From Colius striatus (Eukaryota; Chordata; Aves; Coliiformes; Coliidae), in assembly GCF_028858725.1 (NCBI RefSeq), contig NC_084790.1, positions 35,629,031 to 35,693,030 of the forward strand: DNA of 64,000 nucleotides, in the 5' to 3' direction. The translations under genes were made by a program, and so were the position numbers. The notes under the pieces are model-generated. The model ran no database searches, was not told the DNA's origin, and was given only the letters and a program-made list of their open reading frames with translations. How positions within the stretch are numbered: the stretch's first letter is position 1; each line of letters begins with the position of its first letter. This document shows, piece by piece, positions 34,872-43,945 of this stretch.

Positions 34872-37800
34872 TTATTTTTCCCCCAAGGTTAAGTCTCCTT
34901 GAGGTACACATCGAGTTTCCCCATCCTTTCTCATCACCCACCAAGTACAGCCAGGCCCTTGAGCAAAGACAATCCCACGAATGGGTTTGCCTTTTCCCAT
35001 GGGAGGTGCAACCCATACTGCCTTCCCCAGCCATTTCCCTGGGTGCACTACGGGGACCTTATCTCCTCCCACAGTATGTAGTGGTTTTGTTTGGGCAGGA
35101 CCAGGACGGTTAGTTGAACCTCTGCTATTGACCAGCCAAGTGGCTTCTGCTAAATTTTTATCCCACTGCTTCCATGCCCCATTGCCCAGTGCTCTCAACA
35201 TGGTCTTTAGTAACCCATTATATCTCTCAATCTTTCCAGAGGCTTGTGGGTGATAGGGGATGTGGTATATCCACTCAATGCCATGTTTCTTTGCCCAGGA
35301 GTTTATGAGATTATTTCGAAAATGAGTTCCATTATCTGATTCAATTCTTTCTGGAGTGCCGTGTCGCCACAAAACTTGCCTTTCAAGACCCAAGACAGTA
35401 TTTCGGGCAGTGGTGTGGTTTACAGAGTATGTTTCCAACCAACCAGTAGTTGCTTCCACCATGGTGAGTATATACCGCTTGCCTTGATGTGTTCGTGGTA
35501 GTGGTCCAACATAGTCAATTTGCCAGGCCTCACCATACTGAAAACCCAGCCATCGGCCTCTGTTCCAGGGAGACTTGATTCGTGTGGCTCGCTTGATTGC
35601 GGCACACGTTTCACATTCATGGGTGACCTGTGTGATGGCTTCCATGGTCAAGTCCACCCCTCGATCACGAGCCCATCTATATGTTGCATCTCTTCCCAGA
35701 TGTCCTGATGTTTCATGGGCCCATCGAGCTATAAATAGCTCACCTTTACGCTCCCAGTCTAGATCTACCTGAGCTAGTTCAATTTTAGCAGCTTTATCTA
35801 CCTGTTGGTTATTCCATTGTTCTTCATTGGCACGGCTTTTGGGCACATGAGCATCTACATGACGTACTTTCAGAGTCATATTTTCCACCCGAGCAGCAAT
35901 GTCTTGCCATAATGCAGCAGCCCAGATGGGTTTACCCTTGCGCTGCCAGTTGGTCTTCTTCCATTGCTGTAGCCATCCCCATAGAGCATTAGCCACCATC
36001 CAGGAGTCAGTGTAAAGATAGAGTACTGGCCACTTCTCTCGTTCTGCAATCTTTAGAGCTAGTTGGATAGCCTTCACTTCAGCAAACTGACTTGACTCAC
36101 CTTCTCCTTCAGTGGCCTCAACAACTCGTCGTGTGGGACTCCACACAGCAGCTTTCCACTTACGATGATTTCCTACCACGCGGCAGGATCCATCAGTAAA
36201 CAAAGCATAATGCCTCTCATCTTCTGACAATTCATTATATGGTGGTGCCTCTTGGGCGCGAGCTACTTCCTCAGGCAATGCTCCAAAATCTCTGCCTTCT
36301 GGCCAGTCCATGATTTCTTCCAGGATTCCTGGGCGATTAGATTTCCCCAGCCGAGATCGTTGTGTAATCAACGCCATCCACTTACTCCATGTAGCGCTGG
36401 TTGCATGATGTATAGAAGGGGTTTTCCCTTTGAACATCCAGTGTAGCACAGGCAGACGTGGTGCCAAGAGGAGGTAAGCTTCTGTGCCAATGACTTCTGA
36501 AGCAGCTCGAAGTCCCTCATATGCTGCTAGTATTTCTTTTTCAGTTGGGGTGTAGTGGGCTTCCGATCCTCGATATCCTCGGCTCCAAAACCCTAATGGT
36601 CGACCTCGGGTTTCTCCAGATGTTTTCTGCCAGAGGCTCCAGGTGAGACCATGCTCTCCAGCGGCAGTGTAGAGGATATTCTGCACATCTGGTCCTGTAC
36701 GGATGGGCCCAAGGGCGACTGCACGAGCTATTTCCTGTTTAATTTGTTGAAAAGCTTGTTGTTGCTCAAGGCCCCACTCAAAACAGTTCTTCTTTCTGGT
36801 GACTCTAAAGAGAGGGCTCACAAGCTGACTATAACCTGGGATATGCATCCTCCAGAATCCCACAAGGCCCAGGAAAGCTTGCGTTTCTTTCTTATTAGTC
36901 GGTTGAGACATAGTAGCTATTTTATTCACAACATCCATAGGCACATGCCGACGCCCATCTTGCCATTTTATGCCCAAAAACTGTATCTCTTGTGCAGGTC
37001 CCTTTACTTTGTTTCTTTTTATAGCAAAACCAGCTTTCAGGAGAATCTGTATTATTCTTTTCCCTTTCTCAAACACTTCTTCTGCCTTGTTGCCCCATAC
37101 AATTATGTCATCAATGTACTGTAAATGTTCAGGGGCATCACCCGTTTCCAGCACAGTTTGGATTAGACCATGGCAAATAGTAGGACTATGTTTCCACCCC
37201 TGGGGCAATCGATTCCAGGTATATTGGACACCTCTCCATGTGAAGGCAAATTGTGGCCTGCACTCTGCTGCCAATGGAATTGAGAAGAATGCATTAGCGA
37301 TGTCAATCGTAGCATACCACTTGGCTGCTTTTGACTCCAGTTCATACTGGAGCTCTAACATGTCTGGTACAGCAGCACTCAGTGGTGGTGTCACTTCGTT
37401 CAGGCCACGATAGTCTACTGTTAACCTCCACCCTCCATCAGATTTTTTCACAGGCCATATGGGACTATTAAATGGAGAATGAGTTTTGCTAATTACTCCT
37501 TGAGCCTCCAGTTGATGAATCAACTCACGGATGGGAGCCAGGGAATCTCGGTTCGTGCGATATTGCCTCCGGTGCACTGTCCTGGTAGCAATTGGTACCT
37601 GTTGCTCTTGAACTTGCAGCAATCCCACAACAAAAGGGTCTTCTGAGAGGCCAGGTAAATTAGAGAGTTGTTTGATTTTCTCTGTATCTACAGTGGCTAT
37701 ACCAAAAGCCCATCGATACCCCTTGGGGTCTTTGAAGTACCCTCTCCTGAGGTAATCTATGCCAAGAATACAAGGGGCCTCTGGACCAGTCACAATGGGG

Positions 37801-38051
37801 TGTTTTTTCCATTTGTCCCCTGTTAAGCTCACTTCAGCCTCTAATACAGATAATTCTTCACATCCCCCTGTCACTCCAGAGATCCAGACAGAATCTGTGC
37901 CTCTATACCTTGATGGCATCAATGTACACTGTGCCCCTGTGTCTACTAAGGCTTTATACCTTTGTGGGTTTGATGTGCCAGGCCATCGAACCCACACAGT
38001 CCAGTAGATTCGGTCATCCCTTTCCTCCTCCTGGCTGGAGGCAGGGACCCT
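34872..38051 (-). CDS. pol: Retroviral Pol: protease, reverse transcriptase, RNase H, integrase
   Basis: A frame of 1059 codons after the gag TAG, ending in TAA. Residues below are counted from the GTG at 37997. Protease: LVDTGAQ (17-23), one aspartic active site. RT: IDIANAF (231-237, first Asp), LPQGW (264-268), YIDD (294-297). RNase H: TDGS (601-604), Glu at 640, YTDSW (662-666), HVDAH (713-717). Integrase: zinc site His 761, His 766, Cys 795, Cys 798; catalytic Asp 828, Asp 888 and Glu 924, i.e. the D,D-35-E spacing. All catalytic residues are present. There is no dUTPase, which some ERV-L pol genes carry. The first methionine falls inside the protease, so Pol is probably made only as a Gag-Pol extension. 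The enzymes copy the RNA genome and insert the DNA into host chromosomes. Confidence 0.95.
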   Translation of the reverse strand, partial: RVPASSQEEERDDRIYWTVWVRWPGTSNPQRYKALVDTGAQCTLMPSRYRGTDSVWISGVTGGCEELSVLEAEVSLTGDKWKKHPIVTGPEAPCILGIDYLRRGYFKDPKGYRWAFGIATVDTEKIKQLSNLPGLSEDPFVVGLLQVQEQQVPIATRTVHRRQYRTNRDSLAPIRELIHQLEAQGVISKTHSPFNSPIWPVKKSDGGWRLTVDYRGLNEVTPPLSAAVPDMLELQYELESKAAKWYATIDIANAFFSIPLAAECRPQFAFTWRGVQYTWNRLPQGWKHSPTICHGLIQTVLETGDAPEHLQYIDDIIVWGNKAEEVFEKGKRIIQILLKAGFAIKRNKVKGPAQEIQFLGIKWQDGRRHVPMDVVNKIATMSQPTNKKETQAFLGLVGFWRMHIPGYSQLVSPLFRVTRKKNCFEWGLEQQQAFQQIKQEIARAVALGPIRTGPDVQNILYTAAGEHGLTWSLWQKTSGETRGRPLGFWSRGYRGSEAHYTPTEKEILAAYEGLRAASEVIGTEAYLLLAPRLPVLHWMFKGKTPSIHHATSATWSKWMALITQRSRLGKSNRPGILEEIMDWPEGRDFGALPEEVARAQEAPPYNELSEDERHYALFTDGSCRVVGNHRKWKAAVWSPTRRVVEATEGEGESSQFAEVKAIQLALKIAEREKWPVLYLYTDSWMVANALWGWLQQWKKTNWQRKGKPIWAAALWQDIAARVENMTLKVRHVDAHVPKSRANEEQWNNQQVDKAAKIELAQVDLDWERKGELFIARWAHETSGHLGRDATYRWARDRGVDLTMEAITQVTHECETCAAIKRATRIKSPWNRGRWLGFQYGEAWQIDYVGPLPRTHQGKRYILTMVEATTGWLETYSVNHTTARNTVLGLERQVLWRHGTPERIESDNGTHFRNNLINSWAKKHGIEWIYHIPYHPQASGKIERYNGLLKTMLRALGNGAWKQWDKNLAEATWLVNSRGSTNRPGPAQTKPLHTVGGDKVPVVHPGKWLGKAVWVAPPMGKGKPIRGIVFAQGPGCTWWVMRKDGETRCVPQGDLTLGEK

Positions 38052-38054
38052 CTA
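38010..38054 (-). promoter_or_regulatory. Candidate stop-codon readthrough site between gag and pol
   Basis: gag ends in TAG (38054-38052) and pol continues in the same frame without another stop. Immediately downstream the minus strand can fold: GGTC near the start pairs with GACC, CCT with AGG, and CCTCC with GGAGG around an AGCCA loop. A stop followed by RNA structure is the arrangement used by gammaretroviruses to make Gag-Pol by amber readthrough. The pairing was worked out by hand; the function is inferred. Confidence 0.6.
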
Positions 38055-40094
38055 TTTCTGTTCTTCATCAGAGTATTCGCTATCTGATCCTTGCAACTGC
38101 AGACCTGAAGTCTCCTCATTGGCTTCGAAGGAAGTAGTTGCAGTTCTTCTATGTCTTGGAGATTGTTGATTGTCCTCTTTTGTTTTGGCAGCCACTCTGC
38201 TGACAGCCCTCTTGGGCGGTCCTTTTCTAACAGCTGCCTTCCCCCTTAGTTCACGTACACGCGCTTCTAGCTTAAAAGTGGGTTCACCATCCCACTTCCT
38301 CATATCCTCTCCTTGGCCACGCAAAAAGAGCCAGAGTTCATTTCGCGGTGTACTCCTGCGTCTGGGACTTCCCTTTCCCCTGGTCGGGACAGTGGGTGAC
38401 TGAATTCTTGAGGCAGATCTAACAATCAGGCCATCATCCCACACTGATGAGGAGGTGCAGAGGCTCTCTTCATAGTTCTGTAACCAAGAAGATACCCTCT
38501 CCACTGTTGGTATGTCCATGTCTGGATGATACACCATTGCCAGGATATTAGAATATGTAGCTGGGGCACTCTGGATCACTTTTCTCAACATGGCCCGTGT
38601 ACACTGGACATCGTCTGGATCTGTGGAGGCCTCGACATTATCCAGATCACCATAGATGACTTCCAACACAGCTAATTCCCTTAGATATTGGATCCCTTCA
38701 TCAGCTCTAGTCCACTTTCCTCGGGCATTTACAAGGTCTTCCTTGAATGGGTATCTTGCCCGTACACTTGAGAGGAGTCGTTTCCAGAGACTACAAACTG
38801 AGGTTTTCTTTCCAATGCCTTTATCAATTCCCCGGTCCCTAGCAAGAGATCCTAGCTGTTGGGCTTCTCTGCCTTCCAATTGTTGACTGTCAGCCCCGTT
38901 ATCCCAGCATCGGAGCAGCCAGGCACCAATCCGCTCACCTGGCTGGCGACTGTAATCTTTTCGCATATCTCTAAGTTCTGTTGAGGTGAGGGACCGAGTA
39001 GTTTCCATTTCCTTTTCGATTTCTCTCACTTCTCCTGATCTCCTTACCGAAGGACCAGTTTCTTCTTCTAGCCTTTCCTCTTCCTCCTCGTCTGCCCTTA
39101 CTAATCGATGATATGGACTTGACCTCCTTATCCACTGCTTCTTTTTCACTACTGGGGCAACCACTGTGGTTGTTGTTTGGTTCCCTGACTCAACCATGGT
39201 AGTCTCAGGTATAGTTTGAATTTCCACCTCGGCCATAGTTCTCTGAGAGGGCTGGACTGCGACTGACTCAACTATGTTGGTCTCAGGTATAGTTTGAATT
39301 TCCACCTCGGCCATAGTTCTCTGAGAGGGCTGGACTGCGACTGACTCAACTATGTTGGTCTCAGGTACCGTTTGAGTTTCCATTTCAATTACAGTTCTCT
39401 GAGAGGACTGGAATGCAGCTCGGTAGGCAGAGGCTAGGCCCCAGTATAGTGCCTGAACCTGATGGGCCTCATTAGGGTAGGTAAGACACCCTTCTATCAG
39501 GTAGCGTGTCAGTAAAGCAGGGTTTTTTATCTGTTCAGATGTAAAATCCCAGATTACAGGAGGTGATAACCGTCCTAGGAATTTGCCTAAATTCATCCAC
39601 ATACCCTGCCACCCAGGGACTGGCCGCTTCAGGGGGCATTTTAACATGTTTCCATTGCAAATTTGTACTCTCTGATACCCAGATGACTCCAGATTCCACA
39701 AGATATATAATATACCAACCATGTTAATTAGTAATATTAAAACTCTCGTATAAGGGTGACTAAGGACCTGGGAAGTCTGTGTAACAGAATTGTCTAGATC
39801 AGTCCGAGCTGAGGAGAAAGAGGTGCTTTGCCCCATGGCCTCCACAAGATAGCTCCCACAGCACACTAAATTCATCAGTAACAGAATGAGACTTGCTATT
39901 ATTATTTGGGCCATCATGTTCCCAGGCCCTTTCATCCTCTTCACAAAATTATATAGCCAGCTTAGCAAAGCTATTAAGGTTAAAGCACAGCCGAGAGTCA
40001 ATGTTAGGAGCATCATGTTCCCAAACATTAGAAAGTGTAAGATAAGTTGCATAACAGCAAGGCTCCGTGACCAGCACAGGAACTTTGCTCTCAT
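38052..40094 (-). CDS. gag: Retroviral Gag-like polyprotein with N-terminal membrane segments
   Basis: 680 codons from the first ATG, 48 bp after the primer-binding site, to TAG. Order: three or four strongly hydrophobic segments (about residues 13-49, 61-84, 116-134); a globular-looking part (160-229) with LLTRYLIEGC and ALYWGLASAYRAA; three 26-residue tandem repeats (231-308); an acidic/charged linker; a capsid-like part (about 375-550) with AWLLRCWDNG and DEGIQYLRELAVLE, the pattern seen in ERV-L Gag and the related Fv1; and a basic tail (570-660) with PRRRSTPR and acidic end. No CCHC zinc knuckle is present; the basic tail could bind RNA instead. Membrane-spanning segments at the start of Gag are unusual. 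Gag assembles the particle; the identity as Gag is inferred from position and the capsid pattern. Confidence 0.88.
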   Translation of the reverse strand: MRAKFLCWSRSLAVMQLILHFLMFGNMMLLTLTLGCALTLIALLSWLYNFVKRMKGPGNMMAQIIIASLILLLMNLVCCGSYLVEAMGQSTSFSSARTDLDNSVTQTSQVLSHPYTRVLILLINMVGILYILWNLESSGYQRVQICNGNMLKCPLKRPVPGWQGMWMNLGKFLGRLSPPVIWDFTSEQIKNPALLTRYLIEGCLTYPNEAHQVQALYWGLASAYRAAFQSSQRTVIEMETQTVPETNIVESVAVQPSQRTMAEVEIQTIPETNIVESVAVQPSQRTMAEVEIQTIPETTMVESGNQTTTTVVAPVVKKKQWIRRSSPYHRLVRADEEEEERLEEETGPSVRRSGEVREIEKEMETTRSLTSTELRDMRKDYSRQPGERIGAWLLRCWDNGADSQQLEGREAQQLGSLARDRGIDKGIGKKTSVCSLWKRLLSSVRARYPFKEDLVNARGKWTRADEGIQYLRELAVLEVIYGDLDNVEASTDPDDVQCTRAMLRKVIQSAPATYSNILAMVYHPDMDIPTVERVSSWLQNYEESLCTSSSVWDDGLIVRSASRIQSPTVPTRGKGSPRRRSTPRNELWLFLRGQGEDMRKWDGEPTFKLEARVRELRGKAAVRKGPPKRAVSRVAAKTKEDNQQSPRHRRTATTSFEANEETSGLQLQGSDSEYSDEEQK
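39171..39404 (-). repeat. 78-bp in-frame tandem triplication within gag
   Basis: Three copies of a 26-codon unit, each starting SQRT and containing VPETNIVES or IPETNIVES-like blocks. Copies 2 and 3 are nearly identical in DNA over most of their length, copy 1 is more diverged, and the end of copy 3 drifts away. The length is a multiple of three, so the frame is kept. Confidence 0.93.
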
Positions 40095-40142
40095 TGGTTT
40101 ACTGTAATTGCAATGCAGTTAATGTAAATCTGCTATTATCTC

Positions 40143-40160
40143 GCCCCACGTTGGGCGCCA
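40143..40160 (-). other. Primer-binding site, tRNA-Lys(1,2) type
   Basis: The minus strand reads TGGCGCCCAACGTGGGGC, 7 bp after the end of the 5' LTR. This matches the complement of the 3' end of tRNA-Lys(1,2), as in Mason-Pfizer-type betaretroviruses; ERV-L elements are named for a Leu primer, so the primer differs from the classical one for the group. Confidence 0.9.
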
Positions 40161-40167
40161 AAAGGGC

Positions 40168-40722
40168 TGTGGTAGTTTGAGCCTGGCTGGATGCCAGGTG
40201 CCCACCACACCGCTTTACCCCCCACCTCCTCAGCAAGCCAGGGAAGGGGAGAAAATAAGATGGGAATCTCGTGGGTTGAGATAAAAGCAGTTTAATAAAT
40301 AAGCAGCAAAGCCGCGCGCGCGGGAAGCAAAGCAGAAGCAGATAAGCTGTTACTCTCTACTTCCCATCAGCAGCGATGTCCGGCCACCTCCCGAGAAGCA
40401 GGGCTGCAGTACGCGTAGCGGTTGCTTTGGGAAGGCCAGAAATGAATCTCGCCTCCCCTTCCTGCTCCTTTCCCCCAGTTTATATTCCTGAGCTGACGTC
40501 ATATGGTATGGAATATCTCCTTGGTCAGCCTGGGTCAGCTGTCCTGGCCATAGTCCCTCCCAAGATCATGCCCACTCACAGCTATTGGTGAAGGTGGGGG
40601 AAGGAATGCTGGAGGGACAGCCCCGATGTTGTGCAAGTGGTAGTCATAATATTGATATCAACAGTAAGCACAGCACTGCAGGAGCTGCTGTGGAAAATCA
40701 CTACCGTCCCAGACCCACTACA
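40168..40722 (-). repeat. 5' LTR and promoter of the provirus
   Basis: A 555-bp copy that appears identical to the 3' LTR. Transcription would run on the minus strand from a TATA-like AATATAAAC (40478-40486), preceded by a perfect CRE TGACGTCA (40494-40501), with poly(A) signal ATTAAA at 40291-40296. The CRE suggests response to CREB/ATF factors. R and U5 follow towards 40168. Confidence 0.95.
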
Positions 40723-40727
40723 CCTAT
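40723..40727. repeat. Target site duplication CCTAT, right copy
   Basis: Exact copy of 33958-33962, immediately outside the 5' LTR. Confidence 0.93.
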
Positions 40728-41391
40728 ACTATGGCCAACCTCAGAAGATACAGTAACTTCAAGATTAGTTTAACAAACTAAAAGCTGATTTGATCTGGAA
40801 CTTCTTCATGTATCATTATGCTTACCTTCTCTGCAATGTATCTAGATTTTGTAAGTTTAAAATCTCTCTGTGAAATCACATTCCTGTTACAAATGTTTCC
40901 TGGACATTCTCCATTTATCAGAGAAGTGTTTGGAATTAAAAACTTTATTTAAATGTTCTCTATATTGTGTGGCCTAAAGATTCAAACCAACCTAAAACAC
41001 TTTGACAGAAAGAGGTTGAAGTAAAAAACCTCACCAAACCTGAATTTTCCAAGTGCTTATCTTAGCTCAAAAATTATGTCCCTTCTGATCCCTTGTGATG
41101 TAGTGTGAGTTTAGATTTCCAATAGCATTAGCCAAAAGCACTACAGGACATGTCTCAGAGATAGATTCCTCCTGATCAAAAGTCATGAACAAAAAATAAT
41201 GTTCAGCAAACAGAAAAGTCTCCTGGAATGAGAATTCAACCTCTGTTGACACCAAATCAAAGCCTGAAAGACTGCACTAACAGGAGAATCTGTCAAATGT
41301 GCCCATGTCTTGAATCCAGCTAAAAGCAGGATTTAGCAATTGATTTACAGGGACAGAGACAAATCAGCCTGTAAGCATTCGAGGCGGGGAT

Positions 41392-41407
41392 GGGGGGGGG
41401 GGGGGGG
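41392..41407 (+). repeat. G16 homopolymer
   Basis: An uninterrupted run of sixteen G, preceded by GGCGGGGAT. It can form a G-quadruplex and is prone to length errors in sequencing. Confidence 0.9.
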
Positions 41408-41449
41408 AAGGAGGCCTGAAATCCCACGTGGTTTCATAACGCCAACTAT

Positions 41450-41462
41450 GCCACCTAGTGAC
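41450..41462 (-). promoter_or_regulatory. CTCF-like motif
   Basis: The minus strand reads GTCACTAGGTGGC, close to the core CTCF consensus (CCASYAGRKGGC). It lies about 730 bp from the provirus. One motif alone does not show binding. Confidence 0.35.
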
Positions 41463-43673
41463 CAAAGAACATTGCCCTACAGTTTGTCAAGCAGCTAAAG
41501 GAGGACTGGTTCTGGTGCAACTGGGCACTGCCGTAACACCGTCGGTACCCATGGCTCACCCAGGCTCTCTGCCTATACACTCACAAGATAAAAATGAATG
41601 AGCATGTGTTGCTTAGCAGTGCACGAGAGGGATGACCAAGCCAGTATGCAGAAGCCCAGTCTCCAGGTTCATTAACTAGCACACAGTGAAATTGCTGACA
41701 ACTCTAGATCTTCCTTTCAGGAGGGTCAGTAAGTAGGTTCAGCTATGGCCTGCACAGAAGCAAAACACTGTCAGAGGGGAAGGCAACAGTGTTCTTTCCC
41801 AGTCCTTTGGCTTACTGAACAGTGAGCCTGATTTGGACCCCAAATCTCCAGTGCATTGGTGTCAGCTCAGCAGGACTTTCCTGCTGAGAATTCATATAGA
41901 GAGCCTCAAAGTACCTGCTCAGAGAAGCTTCATGACACTACTCTCCAGACAAAATGCCAACAATCTGCACTCCCTGTCCATGAAGTGTGTTGGCCACAGA
42001 GTGATTCAATGCAGTTTCGTAAATGTCAGATGGAGTCCTCTGAGATGAGCCATACATGAAAAGGACATCATCTGTGTTCTGTGTAAATGTATGTGTTCTC
42101 TGCCAGGAATCTGTGTCCTTATTTTCATTGTCCCATGCCATGTGCACAGGTTCTAGGAGGAGATAAGCATTTCAGTTGCTGTGCCTGCCGTTACAAATGG
42201 AAACAGCAAATAGCATTGTGTTTAGAAACACAATGTGTTTGCAGAGCAAAACCAAGTGGCTTAAAACAACTGGCTTCTAGACATCTGCCTTGGAAGCAGT
42301 CCTGTGCTAGATGGGTATAAATTCATTGCCATCAGCTACATTTCTCACTGCTTACCTATAGCAAATCACTCCAAGCTTTTGTAAAAGAGTAGCAAATGGG
42401 TAGAAAACTACAGTTGAAAGGCTAAAGGTGCAAAAAGCTGAGCTGCTTACATGCCTCTATTACTAATTAATAAAGCCTGCAAATAATCACTAAAAACTTG
42501 GCAGGGACAGCACTCCAATAGAACCCAGGCTTGCCATCTTCCTTGTTGTAATGACTTGAAAATCCTTAGTCCCTAGGTAGTAATGCATCTGTTTTTTGTC
42601 CTTAGTAACACTGCTAGGAAAAAAGCTACTGGAAGTAAAGCTAGCTACAGAGCTTTTGTTTCAGGCCCCTGGTTTGTTTTCTCTTATGTAACTCATAATA
42701 TTTCATCAGAATCTGTGAAACTAAAACAAGGCAAGTCAAGTCCAGTGTCTTCAAAACCCCATCTCTCATACAGCTAATTCAGAAAAATAAAAGCAGCTAT
42801 TCAGGAAGGCATTTCTATTGCAACTTAGTAAAGGGAAGGAAAGCGAAGAGTACCTACTCTCTTTGATGAGTGACGGACTTTGTGTCATGCAGCTATTTCT
42901 AAAATATTTGGAAGGCATTACCTTCTTTTGTATAGCATGTATTTACCACATGGAACCAAGGCACCTGGGATTATTACAGTGACATGGTAAAATGTATGTA
43001 AAGCAACAGACACTTTGGGGTTTTTCTTCTCCATACTGTCATGTAAAATAGAAAGGCTATCTTCTTGGTGATTAAACCATGTACTAGAACAACTAAACAC
43101 AGCAAGATTGGGGTTGGAGAGAAGATGCCAGATTCTTGTTCTATACAGTGTACATATTTTATCTTCCAGCTCCAGCTGGTTTCTCAGCCTGTCCTGTTTT
43201 TTTCACAGAATAGGAAATTCTATCTATTTGAAAGCAGAATCACCAAGGCGGTGTTTGTTTTGATAATAAATTGGATTCAGAAAATAATGGTGGTGGGAAG
43301 GTGGAACGTTACAAGGATATCAGAAAAGATCCAGATAATGTTTTTCTTTTTATCTTCTTCCAAGGAAATGAATGGTGCACACTGAAGGCAGCAGCTATTT
43401 CTTGGGAGCACAGTGGTGCAGGGTGTAGAAGTCTCTTAAGTGGCCCATGTAAAGATTCAACTCAGGTAAGATGTCCTATTATATCCTGATATGAATGTGT
43501 ACACAGCTTTGGGCTTTTGAACTGTAGTGTCCTACATGTCCAACTGAAGGATCAAAAATTCATAGTTATTCCTGAATCTATACTGCAGATGATCGCTAAA
43601 TTATTCTGGATTTCAATTCTTCACCCTGAGGTGCCATTAAGAGATCTGATTTTCAGAGCCAATACTAAGTCTC

Positions 43674-43695
43674 GTGTGTGTGTGTGTGTGTGTGC
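43674..43695. repeat. (GT)n microsatellite
   Basis: About eleven GT units in perfect tandem. Confidence 0.93.
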
Positions 43696-43900
43696 ACAGT
43701 GGTGGTCATTGTTGATTTTAAATAGAAGTGAGCCAAAGCACAGATGCCTCTAGAAAGCAAAAACATTGTTAGTTTTCTACATGGCAGAAGAGTCACTAGG
43801 CCAGAACTAGTGTCTGGGTGCAAGTTTCCTGCTCCAGAGCAATGACACACATTGCAACAGACAGACACAGTCACTGAGCTAAAAATTTATTGCCCTTCAG

Positions 43901-43901
<1 letters not shown>

Positions 43902-43945
<44 letters not shown>
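43902..43945. repeat. (ATTT)n microsatellite
   Basis: About eleven copies of ATTT in perfect tandem, 44 bp. Confidence 0.93.

Larger units (their letters stand above)
33963..40722 (-). mobile_element. Complete endogenous retrovirus, class III (ERV-L-like), env-less
   Basis: A 6760-bp provirus on the minus strand: 5' LTR (40722-40168), primer-binding site, short leader, gag, pol, short untranslated region, polypurine-like tract, 3' LTR (34517-33963). The two LTRs have equal length (555 bp), and I found no difference when reading them against each other. gag and pol are open throughout. No envelope frame exists; only about 350 bp separate pol from the 3' LTR. The capsid-like region and the pol layout suggest ERV-L affinity, while the primer-binding site is of Lys type. 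Identical LTRs and a perfect duplication imply a recent insertion. Confidence 0.96.

Noticed and set aside
36651..37413. Plus-strand frames of 157 and 147 codons inside pol
   Set aside because: Shadows of the minus-strand reverse transcriptase, with no independent features.
37995..37997. GTG as a start codon for Pol
   Set aside because: GTG starts are not credible for a vertebrate retroviral pol; the frame is open back to the gag TAG, which fits expression as a Gag-Pol extension.
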